DNA from: Bacteroidales bacterium OttesenSCG-928-B11
Lineage (GTDB): Bacteria; Bacteroidota; Bacteroidia; Bacteroidales; WCHB1-69
Assembly (NCBI GenBank): GCA_030267125.1
Contig: JAJDJJ010000015.1
Coordinates: 1 to 36,638 of the forward strand
DNA length: 36,638 nucleotides
Reading direction: 5' to 3'
Position 1 is the stretch's first letter. Each line of letters begins with the position of its first letter. Of the stretch, positions 1 to 9,836 are shown in pieces. The notes beneath the pieces were generated by a model. It had not been told where the DNA came from, ran no database searches, and saw nothing but the letters and a program-made list of their open reading frames with translations. Position numbers and translations under genes: made by a program.

Positions 1-69
1 TGGTTTATGAGTTTGATACTCGTTCAGCATGCAGACATTTTATCGTTGACAAGACACCAGGCTGTTCTT

Positions 70-2025
70 TTACCAGTCCTTCTCCTGCTTCACCGGTCGT
101 CCCGTACGTTGTTCTTCCTTTTGGAGTTTCTCTTGTGTTTTCCGTTCATTTTGTTGCAAGGCGTCTAATTGCCGTTTATCCATCTCTTGTTGCTGACGGT
201 CGGCTTGGTTCTGCTGCTGCTTGCGTTCCTCTTTTTCCCGTTGGTTTTCGCTGTTGTCGCCTTGTTGTTCCTGCTGCTTATCTTGGTTCTGATCTTGCTG
301 ATTCTGCTGTTCTCCTTTATCTTTCTGATCTTTATTTTGCTGGTTCTGTTGCTGACCTTGGTTCTGTTGTTGATCCTGATCTTGCTGGTTCTGGTCTTGA
401 TCTTGCTGCTGCTGTTGTTGCTGCTGTTGCTGGACTAACTTTTGTTTTGCATACTCCAGATTGTGTTTTGTATCCATATCGGAAGGATTCAGTTTGAGTG
501 AGTTTTTATAGGCGTCGACACTCTCCTGATATTTTTCAGACTTCATGTAAGAATTACCCAGATTATGATAGGCTTGGGAACGAAGTTTGTCATCCGCGTC
601 ATTTTGTTCGGCGATACGTTTAAAGGCATCGGCAGCGGCTTCGTATTGCTCTTGCCGGTAGAGTGAGGTGCCGAGATTATAGTTGGCCTTATCGTAATTT
701 TTGGTGGTCTCCATGGCTTTCCGGTATTTAATTTCCGCCTCTTGATAGAGCTTGGCAGCCTCCTTCATCTTTTCATTAGCCTCGCGGCTATTTAGCTCGC
801 CACCTTGGATTTGCATTTCCAGCGCTTCCGACCGTAACTTTTCGGCACTGTTAAACAAACGGTTGCCCTCTCGAATGGCATTTAACTCTTCTTTTGTTTG
901 CGCGGATAAAACATTCGTAAATACTGACATGATGAAGATAACAAAGAGTATGGAAAAACTTTTCACAGCTTGTTTCTCCTTAAACCAATTTATCCATCTC
1001 GGTTTTCTGCTGAATAGTAAAAGCTCGATAATCAGGAAAATTAAACCGATTATGAGTGGGATTTGATATTTGCTGTCATAACTGGCAAACGTGATTTCCT
1101 GTACATCACCTTTGAACATCTTGTTGATTTCATCCAAAATTGATTCGAATCCCATATTGGCATTGTTCGCTTGCACATATACGCCGCCACCATTTTCAGC
1201 AATTTCTTTCAACGCATTTTCATTAAGTTTTGTGATAACCGTATTACCGTCCCTGTCTTTTTTGTAATCCTTAGTGGAACCCCGTTTAATCGGAATCGGA
1301 ACGCCTTTGGTGGAGCCGATGCCGATCGTGTGTGTGGTGACATTGTGTTTTTTTAACTGTGCCGCCATTTTAGCAGCTTCATTGAAATGATCCTCTCCAT
1401 CGGAAACCACGATGATCACTTTTGAGGTGAGATTGTTGATGGTCTGCGCATCGGAATCCGATTTTTCATCAGGCAATAACGCAACAACAGCCAAGTCAAG
1501 TGCGCCGGCAATGTCGGTGCCTTGCGTGTTGATCATTCCTGTTGATACATTGTTGATGAACATCTTAGCTGCCGCATAATCGCTGGTGATCGGAAGTTGG
1601 GTGAATGCTTTGCCTGCAAAGACAACCAGCCCCACACGATCGCCTTTCAGTTTATCGATAAAATTAGACATAGCCATCTTGGATGCTTCTAACCGATTGG
1701 GTTTGATGTCCTCGGCTAACATGCTGTTTGATACATCCATGCAAACCATGATATCCACGCCTTTGCGCATTCCTTTTTCCAATTTACTTCCTACCTGCGG
1801 ATTTGCAATGGTCAAGATGAAACAAGCCAACGCACCCATCAGTAATGAAAACTTCAGGGCCTTGGCACCCGTGGATCGTTCTGGCATCAACTTGTCCAAC
1901 AGTGATAATTCGCCATATTGTTCAAACCGTTTCTTCATCCGAAAATGCATGACAATATAGATAGCAACTAAAATCGGAATGACTAATAATCCCCATAAAT
2001 AGTGTTCATTTTCAAATCTAAACAT
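70..2025 (-). CDS. BatB-BatC fusion: vWA membrane protein with TPR and Gln-rich tail
   Basis: This is an inner-membrane von Willebrand factor A protein fused to a TPR protein, in the bat (Bacteroides aerotolerance) family. Two hydrophobic segments (about 9-27 and 58-74) precede a vWA domain with a complete MIDAS site: DVSNS at 97-101, T170 and the SDGED motif around D209. A third membrane segment lies at 322-339. A fourth hydrophobic stretch at 357-373 ends in SAQ and looks like the signal peptide of a formerly separate BatC. Two TPR units follow at about 446-518, then a Q/D/N/K-rich low-complexity tail from 531. In many Bacteroidetes BatB and BatC are separate genes; here one uninterrupted frame covers both. 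It lies 29 nt downstream of batA. The family is linked to oxygen or oxidative stress tolerance, but its mechanism is unsettled. The family call is firm; the fused state is read directly from the sequence. Confidence 0.93.
   Translation of the reverse strand: MFRFENEHYLWGLLVIPILVAIYIVMHFRMKKRFEQYGELSLLDKLMPERSTGAKALKFSLLMGALACFILTIANPQVGSKLEKGMRKGVDIMVCMDVSNSMLAEDIKPNRLEASKMAMSNFIDKLKGDRVGLVVFAGKAFTQLPITSDYAAAKMFINNVSTGMINTQGTDIAGALDLAVVALLPDEKSDSDAQTINNLTSKVIIVVSDGEDHFNEAAKMAAQLKKHNVTTHTIGIGSTKGVPIPIKRGSTKDYKKDRDGNTVITKLNENALKEIAENGGGVYVQANNANMGFESILDEINKMFKGDVQEITFASYDSKYQIPLIIGLIFLIIELLLFSRKPRWINWFKEKQAVKSFSILFVIFIMSVFTNVLSAQTKEELNAIREGNRLFNSAEKLRSEALEMQIQGGELNSREANEKMKEAAKLYQEAEIKYRKAMETTKNYDKANYNLGTSLYRQEQYEAAADAFKRIAEQNDADDKLRSQAYHNLGNSYMKSEKYQESVDAYKNSLKLNPSDMDTKHNLEYAKQKLVQQQQQQQQQQDQDQNQQDQDQQQNQGQQQNQQNKDQKDKGEQQNQQDQNQDKQQEQQGDNSENQREKEERKQQQNQADRQQQEMDKRQLDALQQNERKTQEKLQKEEQRTGRPVKQEKDW
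180..435. repeat. Low-complexity CAG/CAA-rich tract encoding a poly-Gln tail
   Basis: The minus strand is a degenerate trinucleotide repeat of CAG, CAA and GAT codons that encodes the Q/D/N-rich end of the BatB-BatC fusion. Its longest uninterrupted glutamine run is ten residues, near 403-432. Mixed CAG and CAA codons suggest selection on the protein composition as well as slippage. On the plus strand the same repeat reads as a false leucine-rich open frame. Confidence 0.8.
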
Positions 2026-2054
2026 AATTTTACGCTCTTTGTGTTTAATTCATT

Positions 2055-3065
2055 TTAAGGATTTATCCTGAAAACAAAATACCGGAAGAATAAAAATAGT
2101 CCGAAGAAAACCAGTCCGAAAATCATGAATGGCATCACCTCGTCGTTGGCATGTTCAAACACTGTTTCGTTGATGATCGTCTTCTCCATTTTGTCAATCT
2201 CGTCATACACTTCCGATAATTTTTGGGAGTTAGTGGCGCGGAAATATTCACCGCCGGTCTCCTTAGCGATATTTTGAAGCAGTACTTCGTCAATTTCGCT
2301 TTCCATTTGTTGTACGCCATAGGGAGTGGGGAAGGGTGCCAGGCCTTTTTTGCCACAACCGATGGTGTAAACCTTGATGCCCATGTGTTTGGCTATTTCG
2401 GCGGAGGCGTAAGGATCCAAATACCCCCGGTTGTTCACGCCGTCAGACAATAGAATGATGATTTTGCTTTTTGCATCGCTTTCGCGCAGTCGGTTGATGG
2501 CGGTGCCAAGTCCGTCGCCAATGGCGGTGCCATCTTCAATACGGTCAAAATCAACATCTTCTAATAACCCCAATAACGTGGCGTGGTCAGTAGTGACAGG
2601 GCATTGTGTATAAGCCTCGCCGGCATATACCACCAATCCGATCCGGTCGCTTGGCCGGTTCTTGATAAATTCAGCGGCAACCTTCTTCGTGACTCCTAAG
2701 CGGTTGGGTTTGAAATCCATCGCCTTCATACTTCCTGAAATGTCTAATGCAAGCACAATGTCAACACCCTCTACCTGCACTTCGTTTTGCCGGAAGGAGG
2801 ATTGTGGACGGGCAAGCGCAGTGACCAAAAAAACGATGGCGATAATCTCCAATACCAATGGGAGCCAACGCAATTTCTGCTTCCAACTGCGGGGTGTCTG
2901 TAAAAATGGCTCCACAGTCGAAACCCGTAAGGTTGCATTCATTTTACGGCGTTGCCATATCTGCCAGCCAATCAGTGGTATTAAAATAAAAAGCGAAAAA
3001 AACCACGATGGATTCGCAAATTGTACATCTTTCAAAATCTGGAAAAAATCTGAAATAAACTGCAT
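2055..3065 (-). CDS. batA: BatA, vWA-domain membrane protein
   Basis: The 336-residue protein has membrane segments at about 20-36, 67-84 and 311-332, with a vWA domain between the second and third. The MIDAS metal site is intact: DISGS at 108-112, T180 in DGTAIG, and SDG at 207-209. This is the typical BatA layout, with the vWA domain exposed on one side of the inner membrane and anchored at both ends. The start codon lies 6 nt after the stop of the preceding membrane-protein gene, and the BatB-BatC fusion follows after 29 nt, so the three are almost certainly co-transcribed. Bat proteins have been tied to aerotolerance in Bacteroides and oxidative stress in Leptospira. No direct catalytic activity is known; a protein-assembly or interaction role alongside a MoxR ATPase is the usual inference. 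Confidence 0.93.
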   Translation of the reverse strand: MQFISDFFQILKDVQFANPSWFFSLFILIPLIGWQIWQRRKMNATLRVSTVEPFLQTPRSWKQKLRWLPLVLEIIAIVFLVTALARPQSSFRQNEVQVEGVDIVLALDISGSMKAMDFKPNRLGVTKKVAAEFIKNRPSDRIGLVVYAGEAYTQCPVTTDHATLLGLLEDVDFDRIEDGTAIGDGLGTAINRLRESDAKSKIIILLSDGVNNRGYLDPYASAEIAKHMGIKVYTIGCGKKGLAPFPTPYGVQQMESEIDEVLLQNIAKETGGEYFRATNSQKLSEVYDEIDKMEKTIINETVFEHANDEVMPFMIFGLVFFGLFLFFRYFVFRINP

Positions 3066-3071
3066 GTTCTT

Positions 3072-4034
3072 CTATTTATTCGGCTCTTCCGGTTTATTAT
3101 TTTCATTTTTTACAGCCGTCAATTCCACAAAACGCTTGGCATTCGAGAAACAACGGTTGTGATCATCAGGAATCGGATTCCATTTGGCGAATTTCACCAA
3201 ATCCGCTGTAGATAACAATTCTTTGAGTAAAGTGTAAGCTTCAGGTGAGATGTCTTTGCCCTGTACCGCTTCTAAAATCTCAGCGGAAACCATTTCCATC
3301 GCATCGATGCCAAAACATTCATCAAGATATGTCCGGATAATTTCTGTTAACTCCGAATAATAGGCCTTGATCATTCCTGTTTGCCATAATTTTTTGATCC
3401 ACAGATTTTCAAGAGCTGCTAATGCCGCAATGTCTGGCCTGATTTTCGGTTTGGGTTTTACGCTTGGTGCTGGCTTTTTCTTCTTGATCCTCATTTTTAA
3501 GACAAGTAGCACAACTAATCCAATTAATACTGCGGCCACCATAACGATGATGATGTAGGGTAAAACTTCCTTGAAAGTAAGAGGAACTTTCACCGGTTGT
3601 TTGATATCCCGCAACTGTGCTGTTGTGTCTATGCCTACGGTTTGTATTTCGAAGTGGACCGGATTTGACACGGCTAAGATCGTGGAGTCCGAACCAACTA
3701 CTTCAACCGAAGGAAAGGTGTACCTTCCTGTGTCAAAAGATGTTATAGTGATTGTTTGATGGAATTTTTTTCGATATTCATCCACAGTGGTATCTATTGG
3801 CGATGATTTGATCCAGTCTAACCCTAACGGTGGAAACATATCCGCGATGAATTGGGGAAACTCTACACGGCCATCGGGCGAAGTGGAAATGTCGATCGAG
3901 ATATGCACGTGATCACCGATAAGATAATGGGTTGAATCACTGGAAACCTTGATGTCGACATTTTGAGCAAAGCAGAAAAAAGTAGGGATTAATAACGCTG
4001 CTAAGAATAATGATAGTCTTCTCTTCATAATCAA
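3072..4034 (-). CDS. Bat-operon membrane protein, DUF4381-like
   Basis: The protein starts with a signal peptide (about 1-23, ending CFAQ), followed by a beta-rich exported region (25-150), one membrane helix (157-179), a Lys-rich stop-transfer stretch and a helical cytoplasmic domain (about 195-305). This matches the small membrane protein that usually sits just before batA in Bacteroidetes operons and resembles DUF4381. Methionine 3 (start at 4028) would give an equally good signal peptide (MKRRLSLF). It is the first gene of the three-gene bat block. The MoxR ATPase and DUF58 genes that normally precede it are absent; the next gene upstream is ligA, beyond a 320 nt gap. The function is unknown; a structural role in a Bat membrane complex is inferred from context only. 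Confidence 0.75.
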   Translation of the reverse strand: MIMKRRLSLFLAALLIPTFFCFAQNVDIKVSSDSTHYLIGDHVHISIDISTSPDGRVEFPQFIADMFPPLGLDWIKSSPIDTTVDEYRKKFHQTITITSFDTGRYTFPSVEVVGSDSTILAVSNPVHFEIQTVGIDTTAQLRDIKQPVKVPLTFKEVLPYIIIVMVAAVLIGLVVLLVLKMRIKKKKPAPSVKPKPKIRPDIAALAALENLWIKKLWQTGMIKAYYSELTEIIRTYLDECFGIDAMEMVSAEILEAVQGKDISPEAYTLLKELLSTADLVKFAKWNPIPDDHNRCFSNAKRFVELTAVKNENNKPEEPNK

Positions 4035-4354
4035 TGTGTTAAGCCAAAAAATTATCCTTGTCCAACAAGAAATTTATAAAAATCGGAGTATTAACGGAGT
4101 AGGCTGGAAAATATTTTGCAAAAGTGGAAAAAAAGAAAACCGCCCTGTAACAGGCGGATTCTCAAACCATTAACCTTTTTTTGAAAACGTGAAAGATGTG
4201 ACCTTCACTTTGTCGCACATCATACTACGAGCGATCGCAATGAAATGTTACAACATATCCACTTATATGACGTATAAATCCCAAAATTGTTCCCAGATTT
4301 AGAAATAAAATCGGTTTGTTTTTATAAAATCCTGATAATTAGAGTTGTATGTGT
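4035..4354. other. Intergenic region between ligA and the bat block
   Basis: These 320 nt separate two minus-strand genes. They contain the ligA terminator hairpin (4125-4157), and the bat promoter should lie between it and 4034. No exact TAnnTTTG box is visible on the minus strand there. A plus-strand open stretch of about 40 codons near 4175-4300 has no recognisable start context or similarity and is not called. Nothing else is evident. Confidence 0.5.
4125..4157 (-). terminator. Rho-independent terminator downstream of ligA
   Basis: On the minus strand, CCGCCTGTTACAGGGCGG forms a GC-rich hairpin with one bulged base and is followed directly by TTTTCTTTTTTT. It lies about 200 nt past the ligA stop and would end ligA transcription before the bat genes. 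Confidence 0.7.
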
Positions 4355-6433
<2,079 letters not shown>

Positions 6434-6446
6434 TTAAAAATGGAGG

Positions 6447-6454
6447 CAAATTTA
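6447..6454 (-). promoter_or_regulatory. Candidate Bacteroidetes -7 box for ligA
   Basis: The minus strand reads TAAATTTG, an exact match to the Bacteroidetes -7 consensus TAnnTTTG, about 22 nt upstream of the ligA ATG. No clear TTTG -33 element is seen at the usual distance, so the call rests on one box and its position. Confidence 0.4.
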
Positions 6455-6579
6455 CAGAAATAATCGAAGAAATATTTGTAAGTTTGCCACCTTAAAACTG
6501 GAAAATTAATCAGATGCTATATTAGCAATGATGCGGATAGATAAGCAAAAGAAATTTAACAACTTAAAATAAGCATATT

Positions 6580-7866
6580 ATGACAACCGAAAGAAAAAAT
6601 TACACTTTGCCTATTATTATGATGATTCTCCTTTTTGGGATGATCTCATTTGTCACAAACTTAGCAGCCCCAATCGGAGTAATTTGGAAAAGTCAACCGC
6701 AGTTTGAGGGTTCAAATTTCCTTGGAATGTTAGGTAATCTTATGAATTTTATCGCTTATGCGATCATGGGAATTCCTGCGGGGAAACTTCTGAGCAGATT
6801 GGGATATAAAAAGACAGCATTGCTTTCTATTGCGTTAGGCTTTGCCGGTGTCTTTATTCAGTTTTTATCCGGTGTTTTTGATTCCTCCAACGCTTTTGTA
6901 ATTTACCTTATTGGCGCATTTATCGCTGGTTTTTCTATGTGTGGATTGAATACGGTGGTGAATCCCATGCTCAACACCCTCGGAGGAGGTGGCAATAAAG
7001 GGAACCAGTTAATCCAGATTGGAGGGACATTTAACTCCTTGACAGGAACTTTGACCCCTATGCTTGTGGGCGCTCTTATCGGAGAGGTGACAAAAAGCAC
7101 TGTTATTTCTGATGTAAATCCTGTTTTATTTATTGCGATGAGCGTTTTTGCCTTAGTATTCATTGTTTTATCTTTGGTGAGAATTCCTGAACCGCATCTT
7201 GAGAAAACGGTTGCCACTACTCAAAAAAGTGAATATAGCGCATGGTCGTTTCGTCATTTTGTCTTAGGGGCTATTGCTATTTTCATTTATGTAGGGATTG
7301 AAGTCGGAATACCTGGCACCATGATGTATTACTTAGCGGATGCTGAAGCTGGAAATATGGGTGCGTCAGTGGCGGGTTTCGTTGCGGGAACCTATTGGTT
7401 TTTAATGCTTATCGGTCGCTTCATAGGAGCAGCTATCGGAGGGAAGATTTCCAGTAAAACCATGTTAACCGTTGCGTCTGCTTTGGGCGTTATTCTAGTT
7501 GTTGCCGGCATGATATTAGGAGATAGCGCAAAGGTAGCTATACCCGCATTCACCGGTTCATCCTTTGAAATGGTAAGAGTTCCTATCGCTGCCATGTTCT
7601 TTGTCCTTTGCGGACTCTGCACCTCTGTTATGTGGGGCGGCATTTTTAACCTCGCAGTGGAAGGCTTGGGAAAATATGTTACGGCAGCATCCGGAATTTT
7701 CATGATGATGGTGTGCGGTGGCGGTATACTCCCATTGATTCAAAATGCAATAGCAGACGGAGCAGGATATATGGCTTCTTATTGGGTGCCTGTTGCCGGA
7801 TTTGTATACCTGTTATACTATGCTTTTATAGGAAGTAAAAATGTAAACAAAGATATTCCTGTTTAG
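6580..7866 (+). CDS. FHS/FucP-like MFS sugar transporter
   Basis: This 428-residue polytopic inner-membrane protein has about twelve hydrophobic segments. It belongs to the major facilitator superfamily and most resembles the fucose permease (FHS, FucP/GluP) branch, whose members are sugar-proton symporters. A motif-A-like loop between helices 2 and 3 reads GKLLSRLGYKKT (about residues 68-79). The family's conserved Asn/Gly-rich stretch at about 122-145 includes NTVVNPMLNTLGGG. The two six-helix halves are joined near residues 200-220. The gene stands alone, divergent from ligA and 210 nt before ridA. No sugar-catabolic gene adjoins it, so the substrate cannot be named from context; a hexose or fucose-like sugar is the family-based guess. 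Confidence 0.82.
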   Translation: MTTERKNYTLPIIMMILLFGMISFVTNLAAPIGVIWKSQPQFEGSNFLGMLGNLMNFIAYAIMGIPAGKLLSRLGYKKTALLSIALGFAGVFIQFLSGVFDSSNAFVIYLIGAFIAGFSMCGLNTVVNPMLNTLGGGGNKGNQLIQIGGTFNSLTGTLTPMLVGALIGEVTKSTVISDVNPVLFIAMSVFALVFIVLSLVRIPEPHLEKTVATTQKSEYSAWSFRHFVLGAIAIFIYVGIEVGIPGTMMYYLADAEAGNMGASVAGFVAGTYWFLMLIGRFIGAAIGGKISSKTMLTVASALGVILVVAGMILGDSAKVAIPAFTGSSFEMVRVPIAAMFFVLCGLCTSVMWGGIFNLAVEGLGKYVTAASGIFMMMVCGGGILPLIQNAIADGAGYMASYWVPVAGFVYLLYYAFIGSKNVNKDIPV

Positions 7867-8076
7867 TTTGGAGTTCTTGTAATATCCGAATGGCAGGTGT
7901 TGTGAGCGAATACCAGTATACGCATAGATTAAAGAATTGATAATAGGGAAATTGGAAATGCGAGTATTCCTATAATGTTTATAGTCGGACTACTTTTATC
8001 ATTTTCGGATTGTAATGCCAATTAAATTTAAGACATATAGTAAATCAACCATAATTATAAACACAAAAAAAGTATC

Positions 8077-8454
8077 ATGAAAAAAGTGATCAAAACAGAA
8101 AAAGCGCCCGCTGCTATCGGACCGTACAGCCAAGCAATTGAAGCCAATGGCATGTTATTCATTTCCGGACAAATTCCAGTGGATCCTGCAATCGGTAAAG
8201 TAGTTGAAGGAGGTATCGTGGAACAAACCGAGCAAGTGATGAAAAATATCGGAGCTATTTTGGAAGAAGCCGGATACTCTTACAGCAACGTTATCAAATC
8301 GACTTGCCTGCTGAGTGATATGGCTAACTTCAAAGCCATGAACGAAGTGTATGGCAAATATTACGCTGTTGACGCACCCGCCAGAGCAGCTTTCGCCGTG
8401 CGCGAACTTCCCATGGGCGTATTGGTGGAAATTGAAACGATCGCGGTTAAATAA
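8077..8454 (+). CDS. ridA: RidA-family imine/enamine deaminase
   Basis: The protein hydrolyses reactive imine or enamine intermediates such as 2-aminoacrylate released by PLP-dependent dehydratases, protecting other PLP enzymes. The 125-residue length and the motifs are typical: Y17 in IGPYSQA, the GQIP turn (31-34), R103 in PARAAF, and E120 near the C-terminus (PMGVLVEIE, 112-120). These residues form the active site between subunits of the trimer. It is monocistronic by layout: 210 nt separates it from the transporter gene, and a strong bidirectional terminator begins 17 nt after its stop. No dehydratase gene is nearby. Confidence 0.95.
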   Translation: MKKVIKTEKAPAAIGPYSQAIEANGMLFISGQIPVDPAIGKVVEGGIVEQTEQVMKNIGAILEEAGYSYSNVIKSTCLLSDMANFKAMNEVYGKYYAVDAPARAAFAVRELPMGVLVEIETIAVK

Positions 8455-8470
8455 TACACCGCTGTAATAT

Positions 8471-8510
8471 AAAATGGCACGGAAGGTTTAGTACTCTCCG
8501 TGCCATTTTT
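8471..8510. terminator. Bidirectional terminator between ridA and the zinc-ribbon gene
   Basis: AAAATGGCACGGA (8471-8483) pairs perfectly with TCCGTGCCATTTT (8497-8509) across a 13 nt loop. T-runs on the 3' side of both strands suit termination of the convergent ridA (plus) and 8638-9180 (minus) genes. Confidence 0.85.
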
Positions 8511-8637
8511 GTGTGCCGTAATGGATGTTATTTCCATTAATTGGTTCGCTTTTGTTAGCAGTCTCAACAATTTCTTAATGTATTGAAAAAAATCAGACTC
8601 TTTTGCATACAGAGTGTGGGGCAAATGAAATAGAACC

Positions 8638-9180
8638 TTATTTATACTGTTCCGGTGTCACGGAGATGGTGAACAGATAATTGCTGTATTTATCTTGGTA
8701 GTAGTAGTTTATTGTAACATTTTTATCGCGTTGAAATTTTAATTCAGGGTTAGTGCGAACAAAATTTATAATATTCGCTTCCAAATGATCTTTTAACCCA
8801 TCAATATCAATTTCCTCTTTTTCCATATTTATTAAAGTGTGATTATATTGGAAAACCTTTGACGGCAATGCGATGGTGTTGTCCAAACGCGTTTCACTAT
8901 CAATCATTATTGGACAGGATTTATTAATTTCACTGGCAGATTTCATCATAACTTTGTCTAAAGAGGGATTGAAAATCAATTGTTGGACAAGAAAACATCC
9001 TGCTATTCCAATAATTATTCCGATAATGCTTCCTGCAAGTTTTTTACGATTTACTTTTTTTGCTGGTTCATGGGACGGCGGAATTTCTTCTACTTTGGGT
9101 TTAGGTAGTTCGTAACCACAAAAACGACAATATTTTAAATTATCAGTATTTTCACTTCCACATTCATTACATTTACTCAT
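8638..9180 (-). CDS. Zinc-ribbon, single-pass membrane protein of unknown function
   Basis: The 180-residue protein starts with a CxxC-x10-CxxC zinc ribbon (C4, C7, C18, C21), followed by a Pro/Lys-rich linker, one membrane helix (about 48-65) and a C-terminal domain of about 110 residues. Such zinc-ribbon-plus-helix proteins are common and mostly uncharacterised. With the zinc ribbon in the cytoplasm, the C-terminal domain would face the periplasm. It lies 66 nt after the acyltransferase gene on the same strand and may be co-transcribed with it. I do not recognise the C-terminal domain. The overall architecture is clear; no function is claimed. Confidence 0.75.
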   Translation of the reverse strand: MSKCNECGSENTDNLKYCRFCGYELPKPKVEEIPPSHEPAKKVNRKKLAGSIIGIIIGIAGCFLVQQLIFNPSLDKVMMKSASEINKSCPIMIDSETRLDNTIALPSKVFQYNHTLINMEKEEIDIDGLKDHLEANIINFVRTNPELKFQRDKNVTINYYYQDKYSNYLFTISVTPEQYK

Positions 9181-9246
9181 GGCATTTTGTTTTTGTTTGA
9201 CACTAAATATTTCTTTATAAATAATTTTAGCTTCGCAGCCATTTCT

Positions 9247-9795
9247 TTAATCCTCCAAATTAAACCACCCCTTGTGTAGTCCCCGCATTCCCCGGTAGTT
9301 TTCTTGCACTGCTTTTATGTCGATGTCATGGTTGCCGGTAGGGGTGAATTTTTTGCCGATACCGACACGGCGGGTACCGTAATCTAAATAACCGAGGTAG
9401 ATCGGAACATCGGCCTCTTCGGCGATAAAGAGGAAGCCTTTTTTCCATTTTTCATTTCGCTTACGCATGCCTTCCGGAGAGATCAATAATGCCACTTTTT
9501 CCCGCTCACGGATCATTTCCGCCGCATAAAGATAAAATCGTGAGGCGTTTTTTCGATTAAGCGGTATGCCGCCCAACTTGCGGAGCAATACGCCCATTGG
9601 CCACCAAAATGCTTCGCTCTTGATGAGGAACAACGCATTAACTCCCATTGCTGTCAATGTGATTTTTCCGATGACAAAGTCGTACATACTGGTGTGCGGC
9701 ACAAATAGCAGCACATATTTGTCATCTTTCGGGATATTTTCCATATCCGGTTTGAATCTCAACAATTTTAACAGAAAAAGACAAAATTTCTTCAT
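9247..9795 (-). CDS. PlsC-like lysophospholipid/glycerolipid acyltransferase
   Basis: The protein is a short member (182 residues) of the LPLAT acyltransferase superfamily. It carries the catalytic HX4D motif (H34, D39 in HTSMYD), an IPLNRKN-type block (77-83), and the SPEG motif (106-109) that corresponds to the FPEGTR phosphate-binding block. Members transfer acyl chains from acyl-ACP or acyl-CoA to glycerol-phosphate-like acceptors at the inner membrane. The compact size and the SPEG variant suggest it may not be the housekeeping PlsC. It lies 41 nt downstream of the LD-carboxypeptidase gene, probably in the same transcript. The acceptor is unknown. Confidence 0.85.
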   Translation of the reverse strand: MKKFCLFLLKLLRFKPDMENIPKDDKYVLLFVPHTSMYDFVIGKITLTAMGVNALFLIKSEAFWWPMGVLLRKLGGIPLNRKNASRFYLYAAEMIREREKVALLISPEGMRKRNEKWKKGFLFIAEEADVPIYLGYLDYGTRRVGIGKKFTPTGNHDIDIKAVQENYRGMRGLHKGWFNLED

Positions 9796-9836
9796 ACTAT
9801 TCCTATTTCATACTATTCCACAAACTCGTACCCGTA

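Noticed and set aside
1-30. Possible start of a further minus-strand bat gene (ATG at 28-30, open to the edge)
   Set aside because: Only ten codons are visible (MLNEYQTHKP) and they do not resemble the signal peptide expected of BatD. No call is possible without sequence beyond the edge.
169-438. Plus-strand open frame of 89 residues, almost all Leu/Val/Phe, looking like a membrane protein
   Set aside because: It is the complement of the CAG/CAA/GAT repeat that encodes the Gln-rich tail of the BatB-BatC fusion; its hydrophobicity is an artefact of that repeat.
4175-4300. Plus-strand open stretch of about 40 codons in the ligA-bat gap
   Set aside because: No convincing start, no recognised similarity, and the length is within chance expectation for this composition.
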